A DNA stretch of 44,637 bases. Origin: Caulobacter endophyticus. GTDB taxonomy: Bacteria; Pseudomonadota; Alphaproteobacteria; Caulobacterales; Caulobacteraceae. A program made the position numbers and the translations under genes. Numbering within the stretch: position 1 is the stretch's first letter; every line of letters begins with the position of its first letter. This document shows, one piece after another, positions 1 to 8,008 of the stretch. The DNA is taken from contig NZ_QDKQ01000032.1 of the NCBI RefSeq assembly GCF_003116815.1, positions 1-44,637 on the forward strand, given 5' to 3'. Under the pieces are notes generated by a model, which saw only the letters and a list, made by a program, of their open reading frames with translations, had not been told where the DNA came from and did no database searches.

Positions 1-1
1 G

Positions 2-229
2 GCCCCGGCCGACACCTCCAGGCTGGTGCTCTCGCCCATGCCCGGCCTCGTCGTCTCCATGGACGTCGCCGTCGGCCAGACGGTGCGCGAGGGCGAGGTG
101 GTCTGCGTGCTCGAGGCCATGAAGATGCAGAACATCCTGCGCGCCGAGCGCGACGCCGTCGTCAAGACCATCAACGCCAGCCCCGGCGACCCCGTCGCCG
201 CCGACCAGGTGCTCGTGGAGTTCCAGTGA
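2..229 (+). CDS. pccA: Propionyl-CoA carboxylase alpha subunit, C-terminal biotin carrier domain (partial)
   Basis: Only the last ~75 residues are in the window; the gene enters from the left edge in frame 2 and stops with TGA at 227-229. The visible part is a biotinyl/lipoyl domain: SPMPG opens the fold, EAMKM holds the lysine that carries biotin, and it ends at the last beta strand (VLVEF). In the family this domain shuttles carboxylate from the biotin carboxylase active site to the beta subunit in the cytosol. SPMPGLVVS plus EAMKMQN fits the propionyl-CoA carboxylase alpha subunit best, but methylcrotonyl- or acetyl-CoA carboxylases share this domain, so the exact substrate is inferred. 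Confidence 0.75.
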   Translation, partial: APADTSRLVLSPMPGLVVSMDVAVGQTVREGEVVCVLEAMKMQNILRAERDAVVKTINASPGDPVAADQVLVEFQ

Positions 230-330
230 GCGCTCCCGATCTCGCCATCCCCGGCCCGCGGACAAAGGCGGCGCTCGCGCTGGCCGAACGCCGTCGCCGC
301 GCCCAGACAACCATTCGCAAGGGAGTTCCG

Positions 331-702
331 ATGCAAGCCGCCGCCCTGTCGAAGAACAATACCGCCGCCCCGCGTTTTTCGCTGCGCTCGTCCGAGCTGC
401 CGATCGGCGTCGTCGCCGAGCAGTTGGGCCTGACCCTGCGCGCTATCCGCCACTACGAGGAGATGGGCCTGATCGCCTGCGGGCGCGGCCCCAAGAACGT
501 CCGCACCCTGGGCCAGTCGGCCCGCGCCCGGCTGGCGGCCATCGCCGACCTCAAGAGCTTGGGCCTGCCGATCTCGGAGATCGTCGACCTGCTGGGCGAG
601 GACGGGGCTTGCCCTGACCGCCTGAAGACCCGACTTCGAGCGCAGCTGGAGGCTCTGGACGCGCGGCGGACCGCGATCGCGGGGTATCTGTCGGGGCTGT
701 AG
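331..702 (+). CDS. MerR-family HTH transcriptional regulator
   Basis: A 123-residue protein with an N-terminal MerR winged helix: IGVVAEQLGLTLRAIRHYEEMGLI is the usual helix-turn-helix plus wing, followed by an LKSLGLPISEIVDLL segment and a short coiled-coil dimerisation helix (RLKTRLRAQLEALDARR). The frame is open back to a GTG at 226 overlapping the upstream stop, but the ATG at 331 is preferred because AAGGGAG lies at 319-325. It has no long effector domain, as in small MerR/CueR-like proteins, and no cysteine pair typical of metal sensors. Position directly behind the carboxylase gene suggests cotranscription; a role in propionate or branched-chain metabolism is only inferred from that. 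Confidence 0.8.
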   Translation: MQAAALSKNNTAAPRFSLRSSELPIGVVAEQLGLTLRAIRHYEEMGLIACGRGPKNVRTLGQSARARLAAIADLKSLGLPISEIVDLLGEDGACPDRLKTRLRAQLEALDARRTAIAGYLSGL

Positions 703-737
703 CCAAGACCCTGTCCCTCTGGGGGAGGATCTTCAAT

Positions 738-1916
738 CTACCCCCGCACCAGCTCCCGCATCGCCTTGTCGAGCCCGTCGATGGTCAGCGGGAACATGCG
801 GTCGTTCATCAGCTGCTTCATGACGCCGATCGACTGGGTGTAGTCCCAGTGGCGCTCGGGCGTGGGGTTCAGCCAGACGCAGCTCTGGTAGATGTCGGTG
901 ACCCGGCTCATCCAGATCGCGCCGGGCTCCTCGTTCCAATGCTCGACGCTGCCGCCCGGATAGGTGATCTCGTAGGGGCTCATGGTGGCGTCGCCGACGA
1001 AGATCACCTTGTAGTCGGCCGGGAACTTGTGAAGCACCTCCCAGGTGGCGACCTTCTCGGTGTGCCGGCGCTTGTTGTCCTTCCACACGCCTTCGTAGAG
1101 GCAGTTGTGGAAGTAGTAGAACTCCAGGTTCTTGAACTCGGTCTTGGCGGCTGAGAACAGCTCCTCGCAGAGCTTGATATGGCCGTCCATCGAGCCGCCG
1201 ATGTCGAAGAAGATCAGCACCTTGATGGCGTTGCGGCGCTCGGGGCGCAGCTGGATGTCGAGATAGCCCTTCTCGGCCGTGCCGCGGATGGTGCCGGGCA
1301 GGTCGAGCTCTTCGGCCGCGCCGGTGCGGGCGAACTTGCGCAGGCGGCGTAGGGCCACCTTGATGTTGCGGGTGCCCAGTTCGACGCTGTCGTCGAGGTT
1401 CTTGTACTCGCGCTTGTCCCAGACCTTCACCGCGCGTCCGTGGCGGCCCTTGTCCTGGCCGATGCGCACGCCTTCGGGGTTGTAGCCGTTGTTGCCGAAG
1501 GGACTGGTGCCGCCGGATCCGATCCACTTGTTGCCGCCCTGGTGGCGCTCCTTCTGCTCGGCCAGGCGCTCGCGCAGGGTCTCCATCAGCTTCTCGAAGC
1601 CGCCCAGGGCCTCGATCTGGGCCTTCTCCTCGTCGGTGAGGAACTTCTCGGTCAGGGCCTTCAGCCACTCTTCCGGAATGTCGGCGGTGATCCCCTCGCC
1701 CACGGTCTCCAGGCCCTTGAAGACGTGGCCGAACACGCGGTCGAACTTGTCGAGGTTCTTCTCGTCCTTCACCAGGCTGGCGCGCGACAGGAAGTAGAAG
1801 TCGTCGATCGAACGGTCGATGACGCCCTTGTCCAGCGCCTCCATGAGCAGGAGGTACTCGCGCAGGGACACCGGCACCTTGGCCTGGCGCAGCTCGGAGA
1901 AGAAACGGAGGAACAT
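738..1916 (-). CDS. VWA-domain protein, CoxE-like
   Basis: A 392-residue cytosolic protein without signal peptide. The N-terminal half (SELRQAKVPVSLREYLLLMEALDKG) matches the CoxE-like family, and the C-terminal half is a von Willebrand A fold with a MIDAS loop of the form DIGGSMDGH. Relatives act with MoxR-type AAA+ ATPases as chaperone pairs that load metals or mature oxidoreductases. No MoxR gene lies beside it here; the next gene upstream on this strand encodes a UVR-motif protein 63 bases away. The long antisense and frame-shifted readings in this interval are GC-driven shadows. The family call is firm; the client protein is unknown. Confidence 0.85.
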   Translation of the reverse strand: MFLRFFSELRQAKVPVSLREYLLLMEALDKGVIDRSIDDFYFLSRASLVKDEKNLDKFDRVFGHVFKGLETVGEGITADIPEEWLKALTEKFLTDEEKAQIEALGGFEKLMETLRERLAEQKERHQGGNKWIGSGGTSPFGNNGYNPEGVRIGQDKGRHGRAVKVWDKREYKNLDDSVELGTRNIKVALRRLRKFARTGAAEELDLPGTIRGTAEKGYLDIQLRPERRNAIKVLIFFDIGGSMDGHIKLCEELFSAAKTEFKNLEFYYFHNCLYEGVWKDNKRRHTEKVATWEVLHKFPADYKVIFVGDATMSPYEITYPGGSVEHWNEEPGAIWMSRVTDIYQSCVWLNPTPERHWDYTQSIGVMKQLMNDRMFPLTIDGLDKAMRELVRG

Positions 1917-1979
1917 CGGCAGGCTCTCGAACGTCTGTTCGAAAGAATGAAGCCATCCGCCCTCCGGCGCAACGGCCCG

Positions 1980-2279
1980 CTACTTCCGACGGCGTCCGCC
2001 ACGCGAATGGCCGGCGGTCATCGGGTCGGGCTTCTGTGGCGGCGCCCAGCCCGGCGGCCTGGCGGGAACCGGCTGGTCCGTGCCCAGGCCCATCTTCCCC
2101 GGAACCTGTCGCTGGAAATAGGAGGCCTGGGGCTCGGGCGCGTTCGGCGGCTCATGCAGGCGCTCGGAGCGTCGCAGTCCGGCGATCTCGTCGCGCAGGC
2201 GGCCCGCGGCCTCGAAATCCTCGGCGGCGACGGCTTGGGCCATCCGCTCCTCCAGCGCCTCGACATGGGTCTGCTTCAT
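1980..2279 (-). CDS. UvrB/UvrC (UVR) motif-containing small protein
   Basis: A 99-residue protein. The N-terminal ~40 residues are a UVR motif (HVEALEERMAQAVAAEDFEAAGRLRDEIAGL), the helical hairpin that mediates UvrB-UvrC contact and that also occurs alone in ClpC/McsA-type proteins. The rest is proline-rich, ending in the basic tail GHSRGGRRRK. The start at 2279 is chosen because AAGGGAG precedes it; the longer open frame upstream shows no conservation-like sequence and crosses the divergent promoter region. It may bind a UvrB/UvrC or Clp partner, but with no catalytic domain its function is unknown. Confidence 0.75.
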   Translation of the reverse strand: MKQTHVEALEERMAQAVAAEDFEAAGRLRDEIAGLRRSERLHEPPNAPEPQASYFQRQVPGKMGLGTDQPVPARPPGWAPPQKPDPMTAGHSRGGRRRK

Positions 2280-2373
2280 GGCCGCTCCCTTGCTGACCCG
2301 ATGACAACGCCCCAGGCCCGCGTTCGCCCACTCTTTGCTTGAGACGCCGGATGCGGAGGCGTAGGCCATCGAG

Positions 2374-3807
2374 GTGTCCGATCCCGTCTCCGTCAATCCG
2401 GCCGCCCCGCCCCTGCCAGAGCCCTCGCCCTGGGCCACGCGCCTCGTTTCCCTCGCCGTCGCCAGCGCGCTCCTTATGGAGTTCATCGACTCCACGGCCC
2501 TGTCGACCGCCCTGCCCCGCCTGGCCCAGGCCTTCTCGGCCGACCCCATTCACCTGAAGCTGGCGCTCACCTCCTATATCCTGGCCCTGGCGGTTTTCAC
2601 CCCGGCCAGCGGCTGGGCCGCCCAGCGCTATGGAGCCCGCCGGGTGTTCCTGATCGCCATGCTGGTGTTCCTGGCCGGCTCGGCGCTGTGCGGCCTGTCG
2701 CAGAACCTCGGCCAGCTGGTCGCCGCGCGCGTCGTGCAGGGCGTCGGCGGGGCGATGATGACGCCGGTGGCGCGGCTGATCGTCGTAGGCTCGACGCCCA
2801 AGGACAAGCTGATCAGCGCCATGGGCTGGTTCACCATGCCGGCCATGGTCGGACCGCTGATCGGACCGCCGATCGCCGGCTTCGTGCTGTCGGTGGCCGA
2901 CTGGCCGTGGATCTTCTACCTGAACCTGCCGATCGGCGTGGTCGGGGCCATCGCCGTGCGCCGTTTCGTGCCCAAGGGCGCGCCCGATCCCGAGGCCGGC
3001 CGCTTCGACACGCAGGGCTTCGTGATGAGCGCCATAGCCCTGTCGGGCCTGATCGGCCTGGCCGAGACGGCGGGCCTGTCGCTGTTGCCCCCGCTAATAC
3101 AAGCCCTGCTGCTAGCCGTGTCGCTGGGCGCAGGCTGGCTCTACCTCAAGCACTGCCGGGCCCAGGCCAGGCCGATCCTCGACCTGACCCTGCTGCGCTA
3201 TCCGACCTTCCGGGCCAGCCTGGTGGGCGGAACCTTCGTGCGCCTGGGCATCGGCGCCAGTCCCTTCCTGATGCCGCTGCTGTTGCAGGTGGCCCTCGGC
3301 TGGAGCCCGCTGAAGGCCAGCGGCGTGACCATCGCCACGGGCCTGGGCGTGCTGGTCGCGCGCCCCTTCGCCGGCGCCCTGCTCAAGCGCTACGGCTTCC
3401 GCACGGCCCTGGCGGTGTTCGTGGTCGCCACGGCGCTGATGACGGCCGTGCCAGGCTTCTTCACGGCCTCGACGCCGATGTGGCTGATGATCGCCCTGCT
3501 GCTGGTCGGCGGCTTCGCGCGGTCCAGCCAGTTCATCGCCGCCAACACCATCGCCTATGCCGACGTGCCCCAGCCGCGGGTGGCGGCCGCCTCGACCCTG
3601 GCGGCGGTCAGCCAGCAGGTGGGCCTGGCCCTGGGCGTCAGCTTCGGCGGCCTGATGCTGCACCTGACGCGCGGCGCGGGCGAAGCGGCGCTGACACCGG
3701 CCAGCTTCGTCTGGCCGTTCGTGGCGATCGGGGTGGTGACGCTCCTGGCGCTGCCGGTCTACCTGCGACTCGACAAGGACGCGGGGGCCAGCATCAGCGG
3801 CCGGTAG
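2374..3807 (+). CDS. MFS transporter, DHA2 (EmrB/QacA-type) drug exporter
   Basis: A 477-residue inner-membrane protein with about 14 hydrophobic segments, the number expected of DHA2 proton-driven multidrug exporters. Motif A-like sequence (GWAAQRYGARRVF) follows the second membrane segment, and the motif C-like stretch (GPLIGPPIAGFV) in TM5 marks it as an antiporter. Motif D1 near TM1 reads MEFIDSTALSTALPRLA. The start is a GTG; no in-frame ATG fits better. It is divergent from the UVR-motif gene across ~95 bases and convergent with the dehydrogenase gene, with a hairpin between. There is no adjacent EmrA-type membrane fusion gene, so it probably exports to the periplasm only. Substrate unknown. 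Confidence 0.9.
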   Translation: MSDPVSVNPAAPPLPEPSPWATRLVSLAVASALLMEFIDSTALSTALPRLAQAFSADPIHLKLALTSYILALAVFTPASGWAAQRYGARRVFLIAMLVFLAGSALCGLSQNLGQLVAARVVQGVGGAMMTPVARLIVVGSTPKDKLISAMGWFTMPAMVGPLIGPPIAGFVLSVADWPWIFYLNLPIGVVGAIAVRRFVPKGAPDPEAGRFDTQGFVMSAIALSGLIGLAETAGLSLLPPLIQALLLAVSLGAGWLYLKHCRAQARPILDLTLLRYPTFRASLVGGTFVRLGIGASPFLMPLLLQVALGWSPLKASGVTIATGLGVLVARPFAGALLKRYGFRTALAVFVVATALMTAVPGFFTASTPMWLMIALLLVGGFARSSQFIAANTIAYADVPQPRVAAASTLAAVSQQVGLALGVSFGGLMLHLTRGAGEAALTPASFVWPFVAIGVVTLLALPVYLRLDKDAGASISGR

Positions 3808-3809
3808 AG

Positions 3810-3831
3810 AACCTCCCCTTTGGGGGAGGTT
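3810..3831. terminator. Bidirectional hairpin between convergent genes
   Basis: AACCTCCCC (3810-3818) pairs perfectly with GGGGAGGTT (3823-3831) around a 4-base loop. It sits in the ~33 bases between two convergent stops. T-rich tracts are short, so termination may be modest. The CTCCCC...GGGGAG core recurs elsewhere in the window. Confidence 0.6.
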
Positions 3832-3840
3832 CCTTCAGGA

Positions 3841-4902
3841 TCAGGCGCGCGCCGCCGCGATGCGGGCGCGGGCGATCTCGTCGGCGACGAGATTGGCCGG
3901 GCGCTTCTCGGCCAGCGACTGGTCGAGCACTTCGGCCAGGGTCAGGGCCAGGCGGTCGAGCTTGGTCGCCACCCATTGCGGATCGAAGGCGCCGCCGGCT
4001 TCCAGGGCGCGGATCTCGGCGGCCACGTTGATGATACCGCCGCCGTTGATGACGTAGTCCGGGGCGTAGAGGATGCCGCGATCGAACACGGTCTGGCCGA
4101 TCATGGCGTCGGCCAACTGGTTGTTGGCGCCGCCGGCGATGACCTTGACCTTCAGGCGCGGCAGGGTCGCGGCCGAGATCGCGCCGCCCAGGGCGCAGGG
4201 CGCGAAGACGTCGGCCTCGACGTCGAAGATGGCGTCGGTCGAGACGATCTCGGCGCCGGTCTTGGCGGCGACCTCGTTCAGGGCGACCTGGTTGACGTCG
4301 GCGATGATCAGCTTGGCGCCGGCGGCGTGCAGCTTTTCGGCCAGATAGGCGCCGACGTGGCCGACGCCCTGGATGGCCACCTTCACGCCCGTCAGGTCGC
4401 GGCCAAGGGCGCGCTCGACGCACAGGCGCACGCCGCGGAACACGCCTTCGGCGGTGACCGGCGAGGGATCGCCCGAGGCGGCCGCATGGCCTTCCAGGCC
4501 GGCGACGTAGCGGGTGGCCTTGCGGGTGTTCTCCAGGTCGGCCGGCGAGACGCCGACGTCCTCGGCCGTCCAGTAGCTGCCGCCCAGGCTGTCGACCGCG
4601 CGACCGAAGGCCTCGAACAGTTCCGGCGTCTTCTGCTCACGGCTGTCGCCGATGATCACGGCCTTGCCGCCGCCGAAGTCGAGGTCGGCCATGGCGTTCT
4701 TGTACGACATGCCGCGCGACAGGCGCAGGGCGTCGGTCAGAGCCGCTTCGCTGCTGGCGTAGTCACACATCCGGCAGCCGCCGGCGGCCGGGCCGCGCGC
4801 GGTGGAGTGGACGGCGATGATCGACTTGAGGCCGGTCTTTTCGTCGTAGAACGAGTGGACGCCTTCGTGCCCTTCGAAATCGGGCAGATCGAACAAGGTC
4901 AT
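3841..4902 (-). CDS. Leucine dehydrogenase-type Glu/Leu/Phe/Val dehydrogenase
   Basis: A 353-residue NAD-dependent amino acid dehydrogenase that would oxidatively deaminate branched-chain amino acids to 2-oxo acids and ammonia in the cytosol. GGCRM near residue 43, Lys68 in SYKNA and catalytic Lys80 in GGGKAVI match the leucine/valine/phenylalanine subgroup, and length fits leucine dehydrogenases (~350-370). The Rossmann domain starts at VAIQGVGHVG (~200). The ATG at 4902 is chosen over an upstream in-frame ATG that lacks family sequence. The gene is monocistronic, with a ~140-base upstream gap. Specificity among Leu, Val and Phe cannot be fixed from sequence alone. Confidence 0.88.
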   Translation of the reverse strand: MTLFDLPDFEGHEGVHSFYDEKTGLKSIIAVHSTARGPAAGGCRMCDYASSEAALTDALRLSRGMSYKNAMADLDFGGGKAVIIGDSREQKTPELFEAFGRAVDSLGGSYWTAEDVGVSPADLENTRKATRYVAGLEGHAAASGDPSPVTAEGVFRGVRLCVERALGRDLTGVKVAIQGVGHVGAYLAEKLHAAGAKLIIADVNQVALNEVAAKTGAEIVSTDAIFDVEADVFAPCALGGAISAATLPRLKVKVIAGGANNQLADAMIGQTVFDRGILYAPDYVINGGGIINVAAEIRALEAGGAFDPQWVATKLDRLALTLAEVLDQSLAEKRPANLVADEIARARIAAARA

Positions 4903-5045
4903 TGCCGTGGGCCTCGCCTCAGCATGGAAAACAGTGCGCCGGGATGTACGCCGCCACGAGCGCCGCCGCAAGGATCACTTAATCGGCCTTTCGTCGCATA
5001 GACCGATGATCATTCTTTTCGCGCTGCAATAAGCCGGACGTTCGA

Positions 5046-6080
5046 CTAGCGTCCTGCCGGAACACCCTGAACTTTGACAACATTCGGCGCGGTCGGCGCG
5101 CCTGGGATCGGCGGCGCCCCCGACGGCAGGTCCCCCTGGGGATCCTTGAGGAAGGCCGCCGCGTCGCGCCAGACCACTTCGGCCTGTTTGTCCACCAGCA
5201 GCAGGTGGTAGCCGTTGGCGTAGAAGGCCGAACGATCGTCGGGCTTCAGGCGGCGGGCGGCCTGCTTGGTCGGCTCCTCGGGAATGATCTCGTCACGCTC
5301 GCCGTAGAAGTAGGCGACCGGCACGCGCACCTTGCCCAGCGACGCCCAGGCCCGCTCCATCAAACCAACCAGCCCGTAGAGGGTGTCGGACCGGGCGCCC
5401 CAGATCATCAGCGGGTCGCGGCCCATGCGGCGCAGCTCTTCCATGTTGTCAGTCGGCAGCACCTTCTGCACCAGCCACTCGGGCGGTTTGACCACCCAGC
5501 TGCGGGCGGTGTGGGCGCTGATCCACAGGCTGGTCTTGTAGGGCAGCGGCTGGGCCGACCAACCCCAGACGGCGGGCGCGAACAGCAGCAGGCTGTCGGC
5601 GGCCGGTGGGTTGTCGGTGGCCATGGCGGCGATCGCCAGCCCCCCGCCCATGCTGACGCCGGCCAGCGAGACCTTGGCGTCGGGATGGGCCTCCCGGGCC
5701 AGCGACACCAGGGTGCGTACGTCCTCGATCATCAGGTCGGTAGAGGCCCAGACGCCCCGGCGCGGCGAGCGGCCAAAGCCCCGCAGGTCGAGCGCGTAGG
5801 TCGCGACGCCCTGCTGCGCCCACCAGTCGGCGGCCAGGTGATAGGCGTTGGAATAGTCGTTCATGCCGTGCAGGCCGACGACCACATGGGTGACCTGTCC
5901 GTCCCGCGGCAGCCAGCGCTTGAGGCCAAGCTTGGCGCCGTCGAAGGCGATCATCCAGTCGTCCTGCAGCCGCGCGCCGCGCAGGCCGAGCGGCGCGATG
6001 GCCGGACGCTGGGTGATGGGGGCGCAGGCGGCGGCGAGGCCGGCGGCCCCGACGGTCAGGAAGAGGCTCCGGCGGTTCAT
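5046..6080 (-). CDS. Alpha/beta hydrolase (monoacylglycerol lipase-like), exported
   Basis: A 344-residue protein with an N-terminal export signal ending LAAAC (Cys19), a possible though not ideal lipobox, so it may be a lipoprotein. The serine hydrolase fold is clear: oxyanion motif HGMND, nucleophile elbow GVSMGG, a late acid in YGERDEIIP and a histidine in NGYHLLL, as in Hydrolase_4 monoacylglycerol lipases. The C-terminal ~30 residues are proline-rich. The ATG overlaps the stop of the upstream uracil-DNA glycosylase gene (ATGA), so the two are probably translated together although functionally unrelated. Substrate is inferred to be a lipid ester. Confidence 0.85.
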   Translation of the reverse strand: MNRRSLFLTVGAAGLAAACAPITQRPAIAPLGLRGARLQDDWMIAFDGAKLGLKRWLPRDGQVTHVVVGLHGMNDYSNAYHLAADWWAQQGVATYALDLRGFGRSPRRGVWASTDLMIEDVRTLVSLAREAHPDAKVSLAGVSMGGGLAIAAMATDNPPAADSLLLFAPAVWGWSAQPLPYKTSLWISAHTARSWVVKPPEWLVQKVLPTDNMEELRRMGRDPLMIWGARSDTLYGLVGLMERAWASLGKVRVPVAYFYGERDEIIPEEPTKQAARRLKPDDRSAFYANGYHLLLVDKQAEVVWRDAAAFLKDPQGDLPSGAPPIPGAPTAPNVVKVQGVPAGR

Positions 6081-6661
6081 GCCGCCAGAATGCCCGCGAC
6101 ACGGCGGCGAAGATAGGGCGTGACCTCGTCCTCGAACCATGGATTGCGCTTGAGCCAGGCAGTGTTGCGCCACGAGGGGTGCGGCAGGGGCAGAACGCCG
6201 TGGGCCGCGTACTCGCTCCAGGCGGCGACGGTTTCGGTCATTGAGGGCTTCATCGCCTCGCCCAGCGCCCAGGCCTGAGCGTAGCCGCCGACCAGCAGGG
6301 TCAGCTCGACCTTCGGCAGCAGGTCGAGCAGGTCCTTGCGCCACAGGGCCGCGCAGCGCGGCGGCGGCGGATAGTCGCCGCCCTTGGGATTGGTCCCTGG
6401 AAAGCAGAAGGCCATGGCCGCCACGCCGATCTCCGGGCGGCCGTAGAAGGTGTCACGATCCACGCCCATCCACTGGCGCAGGCGATTGCCAGAGGGATCG
6501 TTGAACGGCAGGCCAGTCTCGTGCACCAGCCGTCCCGGCGCCTGGCCGCAGATCAGCAGGCGCGCACCCTCGCCCACCCGCACCACCGGCCGCGGTTCGG
6601 GGATCTCGCCGGCGCAGGCCCGGCAGGCGCGGATTTCGGACAGCAGGGCGTCGAGCGGCAT
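6077..6661 (-). CDS. Uracil-DNA glycosylase family protein
   Basis: A 194-residue protein. An N-terminal CRACAG segment is followed by the family's first motif, ICGQAPG, and the last, HPSWRN, which flank the uracil-binding pocket. It resembles the UDG-like subfamily of about 190-200 residues; an N-terminal CxxC pair is present, but the full four-cysteine iron-sulphur set of family 4/5 enzymes is not obvious. Such proteins remove damaged bases or belong to poorly characterised UDG-like groups. It starts at ATG 6661 and overlaps the hydrolase gene by four bases. The ~180 bases upstream (6662-6840) hold no gene that I can recognise. Confidence 0.82.
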   Translation of the reverse strand: MPLDALLSEIRACRACAGEIPEPRPVVRVGEGARLLICGQAPGRLVHETGLPFNDPSGNRLRQWMGVDRDTFYGRPEIGVAAMAFCFPGTNPKGGDYPPPPRCAALWRKDLLDLLPKVELTLLVGGYAQAWALGEAMKPSMTETVAAWSEYAAHGVLPLPHPSWRNTAWLKRNPWFEDEVTPYLRRRVAGILAA

Positions 6662-6840
6662 GGCCGGCAGTTAGGACGCCACCGGCCGCGCGCCAAGGGG
6701 CGGCGTCACTGCGTCGCGACCGGGAACTGCAGGCCGAGGACGCCGGGCGACGGCAAGGTTCTGGACATGAAAGCTGCTCCCCGCACTCGCCGCTCAACCT
6801 CGAACGCCGAGCGCGGGTTGGCAACCTGTCGGATGATCGC

Positions 6841-7497
6841 TCAGGCGGCTTGCGGCGGCGCGAACCTCGCCAGCAACGCTTCTTCCCTGGCGATCAGCTC
6901 GGCGAAAGCCGGGCGGGCCAGGACGGCGTCGACATAGGCCTTGGTGCGCGGCCAGCGCGACAGGTCGAGGGCTAGGTGACGCAGGTTGGCGAAAGGACTG
7001 GCGACGGCGATATCGGCCAGGGTGAGGCGATCTTCCAACAGGAAGCCGCCGGCGTCCGGCGCGATGCCTTCCAGATAGTCGAGCACGGGCGGCAGTTCCT
7101 CGGTCTCAGCCCTGGCCGCCACCGCCTCGTCGCCGGGCTTGCGCATGATGCGCGGCGCCACCAGCCGGTTGAAGAAAATCTTGCCCGCGGCGGTCACCAA
7201 GATGGTGTCGGCGAATTCCTCGAACCAGACGGCCCGGGCGCGGGCGCGCGGCTCGGCCGGGATCAGGTTCGGCTCGGGATGCAGGGCTTCCAGATAGGTG
7301 ATGATCGCCGTGGAATCCGAAATGCGGAAATCGCCGTCCTGGAAGCCCGGGATCTTCAGAAACGGACTGCAGTCGGCGAACTCGGGGTCAAGACTGCCGG
7401 GCGGCGACACCCGGTTCTCGAGAACGAGGCCCTTCTCGGCCCCGAAGGCCAGGGTCTTGCGCACATAGGGCGACAGCGACGAGCCGAACACGATCAT
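6841..7497 (-). CDS. Glutathione S-transferase family protein
   Basis: A 218-residue cytosolic protein with the two-domain GST layout: an N-terminal thioredoxin-like domain (IVFGSSLSPYVRKTL, the proline loop IPGF, and DSTAIITYLE, the glutathione gamma-glutamyl site), then an all-helical domain with TLADIAVASPF. The N-terminal SSLSPYVRK lacks the SxCxWRVR signature of zeta-class maleylacetoacetate isomerases, so it is not the obvious missing isomerase of the tyrosine pathway further right. The start at 7497 has GGGAGG just upstream, but that Shine-Dalgarno can pair with a leader CCTCCC. Substrate unknown. Confidence 0.9.
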   Translation of the reverse strand: MIVFGSSLSPYVRKTLAFGAEKGLVLENRVSPPGSLDPEFADCSPFLKIPGFQDGDFRISDSTAIITYLEALHPEPNLIPAEPRARARAVWFEEFADTILVTAAGKIFFNRLVAPRIMRKPGDEAVAARAETEELPPVLDYLEGIAPDAGGFLLEDRLTLADIAVASPFANLRHLALDLSRWPRTKAYVDAVLARPAFAELIAREEALLARFAPPQAA

Positions 7498-7502
7498 GAG
7501 AA

Positions 7503-7523
7503 CCTCCCGATGTATTTGGGAGG
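7503..7523 (-). promoter_or_regulatory. Leader hairpin covering the GST ribosome-binding site
   Basis: On the plus strand CCTCCC (7503-7508) and GGGAGG (7518-7523) flank a 9-base loop. Read as mRNA of the glutathione S-transferase gene, the GGGAGG Shine-Dalgarno lies in the 3' arm, with the start codon six bases further, so the hairpin could mask translation initiation. Six G-C-rich pairs; regulation is inferred. Confidence 0.4.
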
Positions 7524-7584
7524 CTCATAGTTCATCGATTCAGTTTCTTTTCAAGACCCACCCAGGAGTAGGTCCTGAAGGGCC

Positions 7585-7896
7585 TCAATCCTCGGCGTCG
7601 CCAGCGGCGTCGGCCACGTCCTCGACGTCGTCCGGGAAGCTGGTCGGGTCGCCCTCCATCGGCAGGCGAAGTCGGTAGACGCCCCGGAACTTCTCGGGAT
7701 TGGCCGGCTTGTTGTGGCGCAGGATGACGATCTTGCCTTCCTTGGCCAGCTCGATGGCGTCGGTGCGGATATGGCCCAGCAGGCGCTGCCAGCGCTCAGG
7801 CTGGATGGCCTTGGCCACCGACATCGGATCGATGGACTTGCCGGCCGGCACGCCGGCCAGTTGCGAGAGGATGGTGTCTTGGATCGGGGTGGTCAT
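7585..7896 (-). CDS. DUF3253-domain protein
   Basis: A 103-residue protein whose core (SIDPMSVAKAIQPERWQRLLGHIRTDAIELAKEGKIVILRHNKPANP...GVYRLRL, residues ~20-85) matches the DUF3253 winged-helix-like family by pattern: an SI.P..VA stretch, an arginine-rich helix and a final beta strand. The C-terminal 20 residues are strongly acidic. The ATG at 7896 is taken because it places the domain normally; no strong Shine-Dalgarno is visible. Molecular function of the family is unknown. Divergent from the thioesterase gene. Confidence 0.75.
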   Translation of the reverse strand: MTTPIQDTILSQLAGVPAGKSIDPMSVAKAIQPERWQRLLGHIRTDAIELAKEGKIVILRHNKPANPEKFRGVYRLRLPMEGDPTSFPDDVEDVADAAGDAED

Positions 7897-8008
7897 GGGA
7901 AAGCCATGCCACGGTTCGGCCTTCGACGTAAGCGGGCGGCTTGCCTCGGCGCGCGCCGGGGGCTTAGCTGAGCCGCAATAACAACGAGAAAGTACGGGAG
8001 CGCAGGGC

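Noticed and set aside
6662..6840. A small plus-strand gene starting at ATG 6768
   Set aside because: No Shine-Dalgarno, no recognisable domain, and it reads through the glutathione S-transferase gene in antisense.
6841..7497. Maleylacetoacetate isomerase (maiA) to complete the tyrosine pathway
   Set aside because: The zeta-class SxCxWRVR signature is missing and the gene is 9 kb away in an unrelated cluster.
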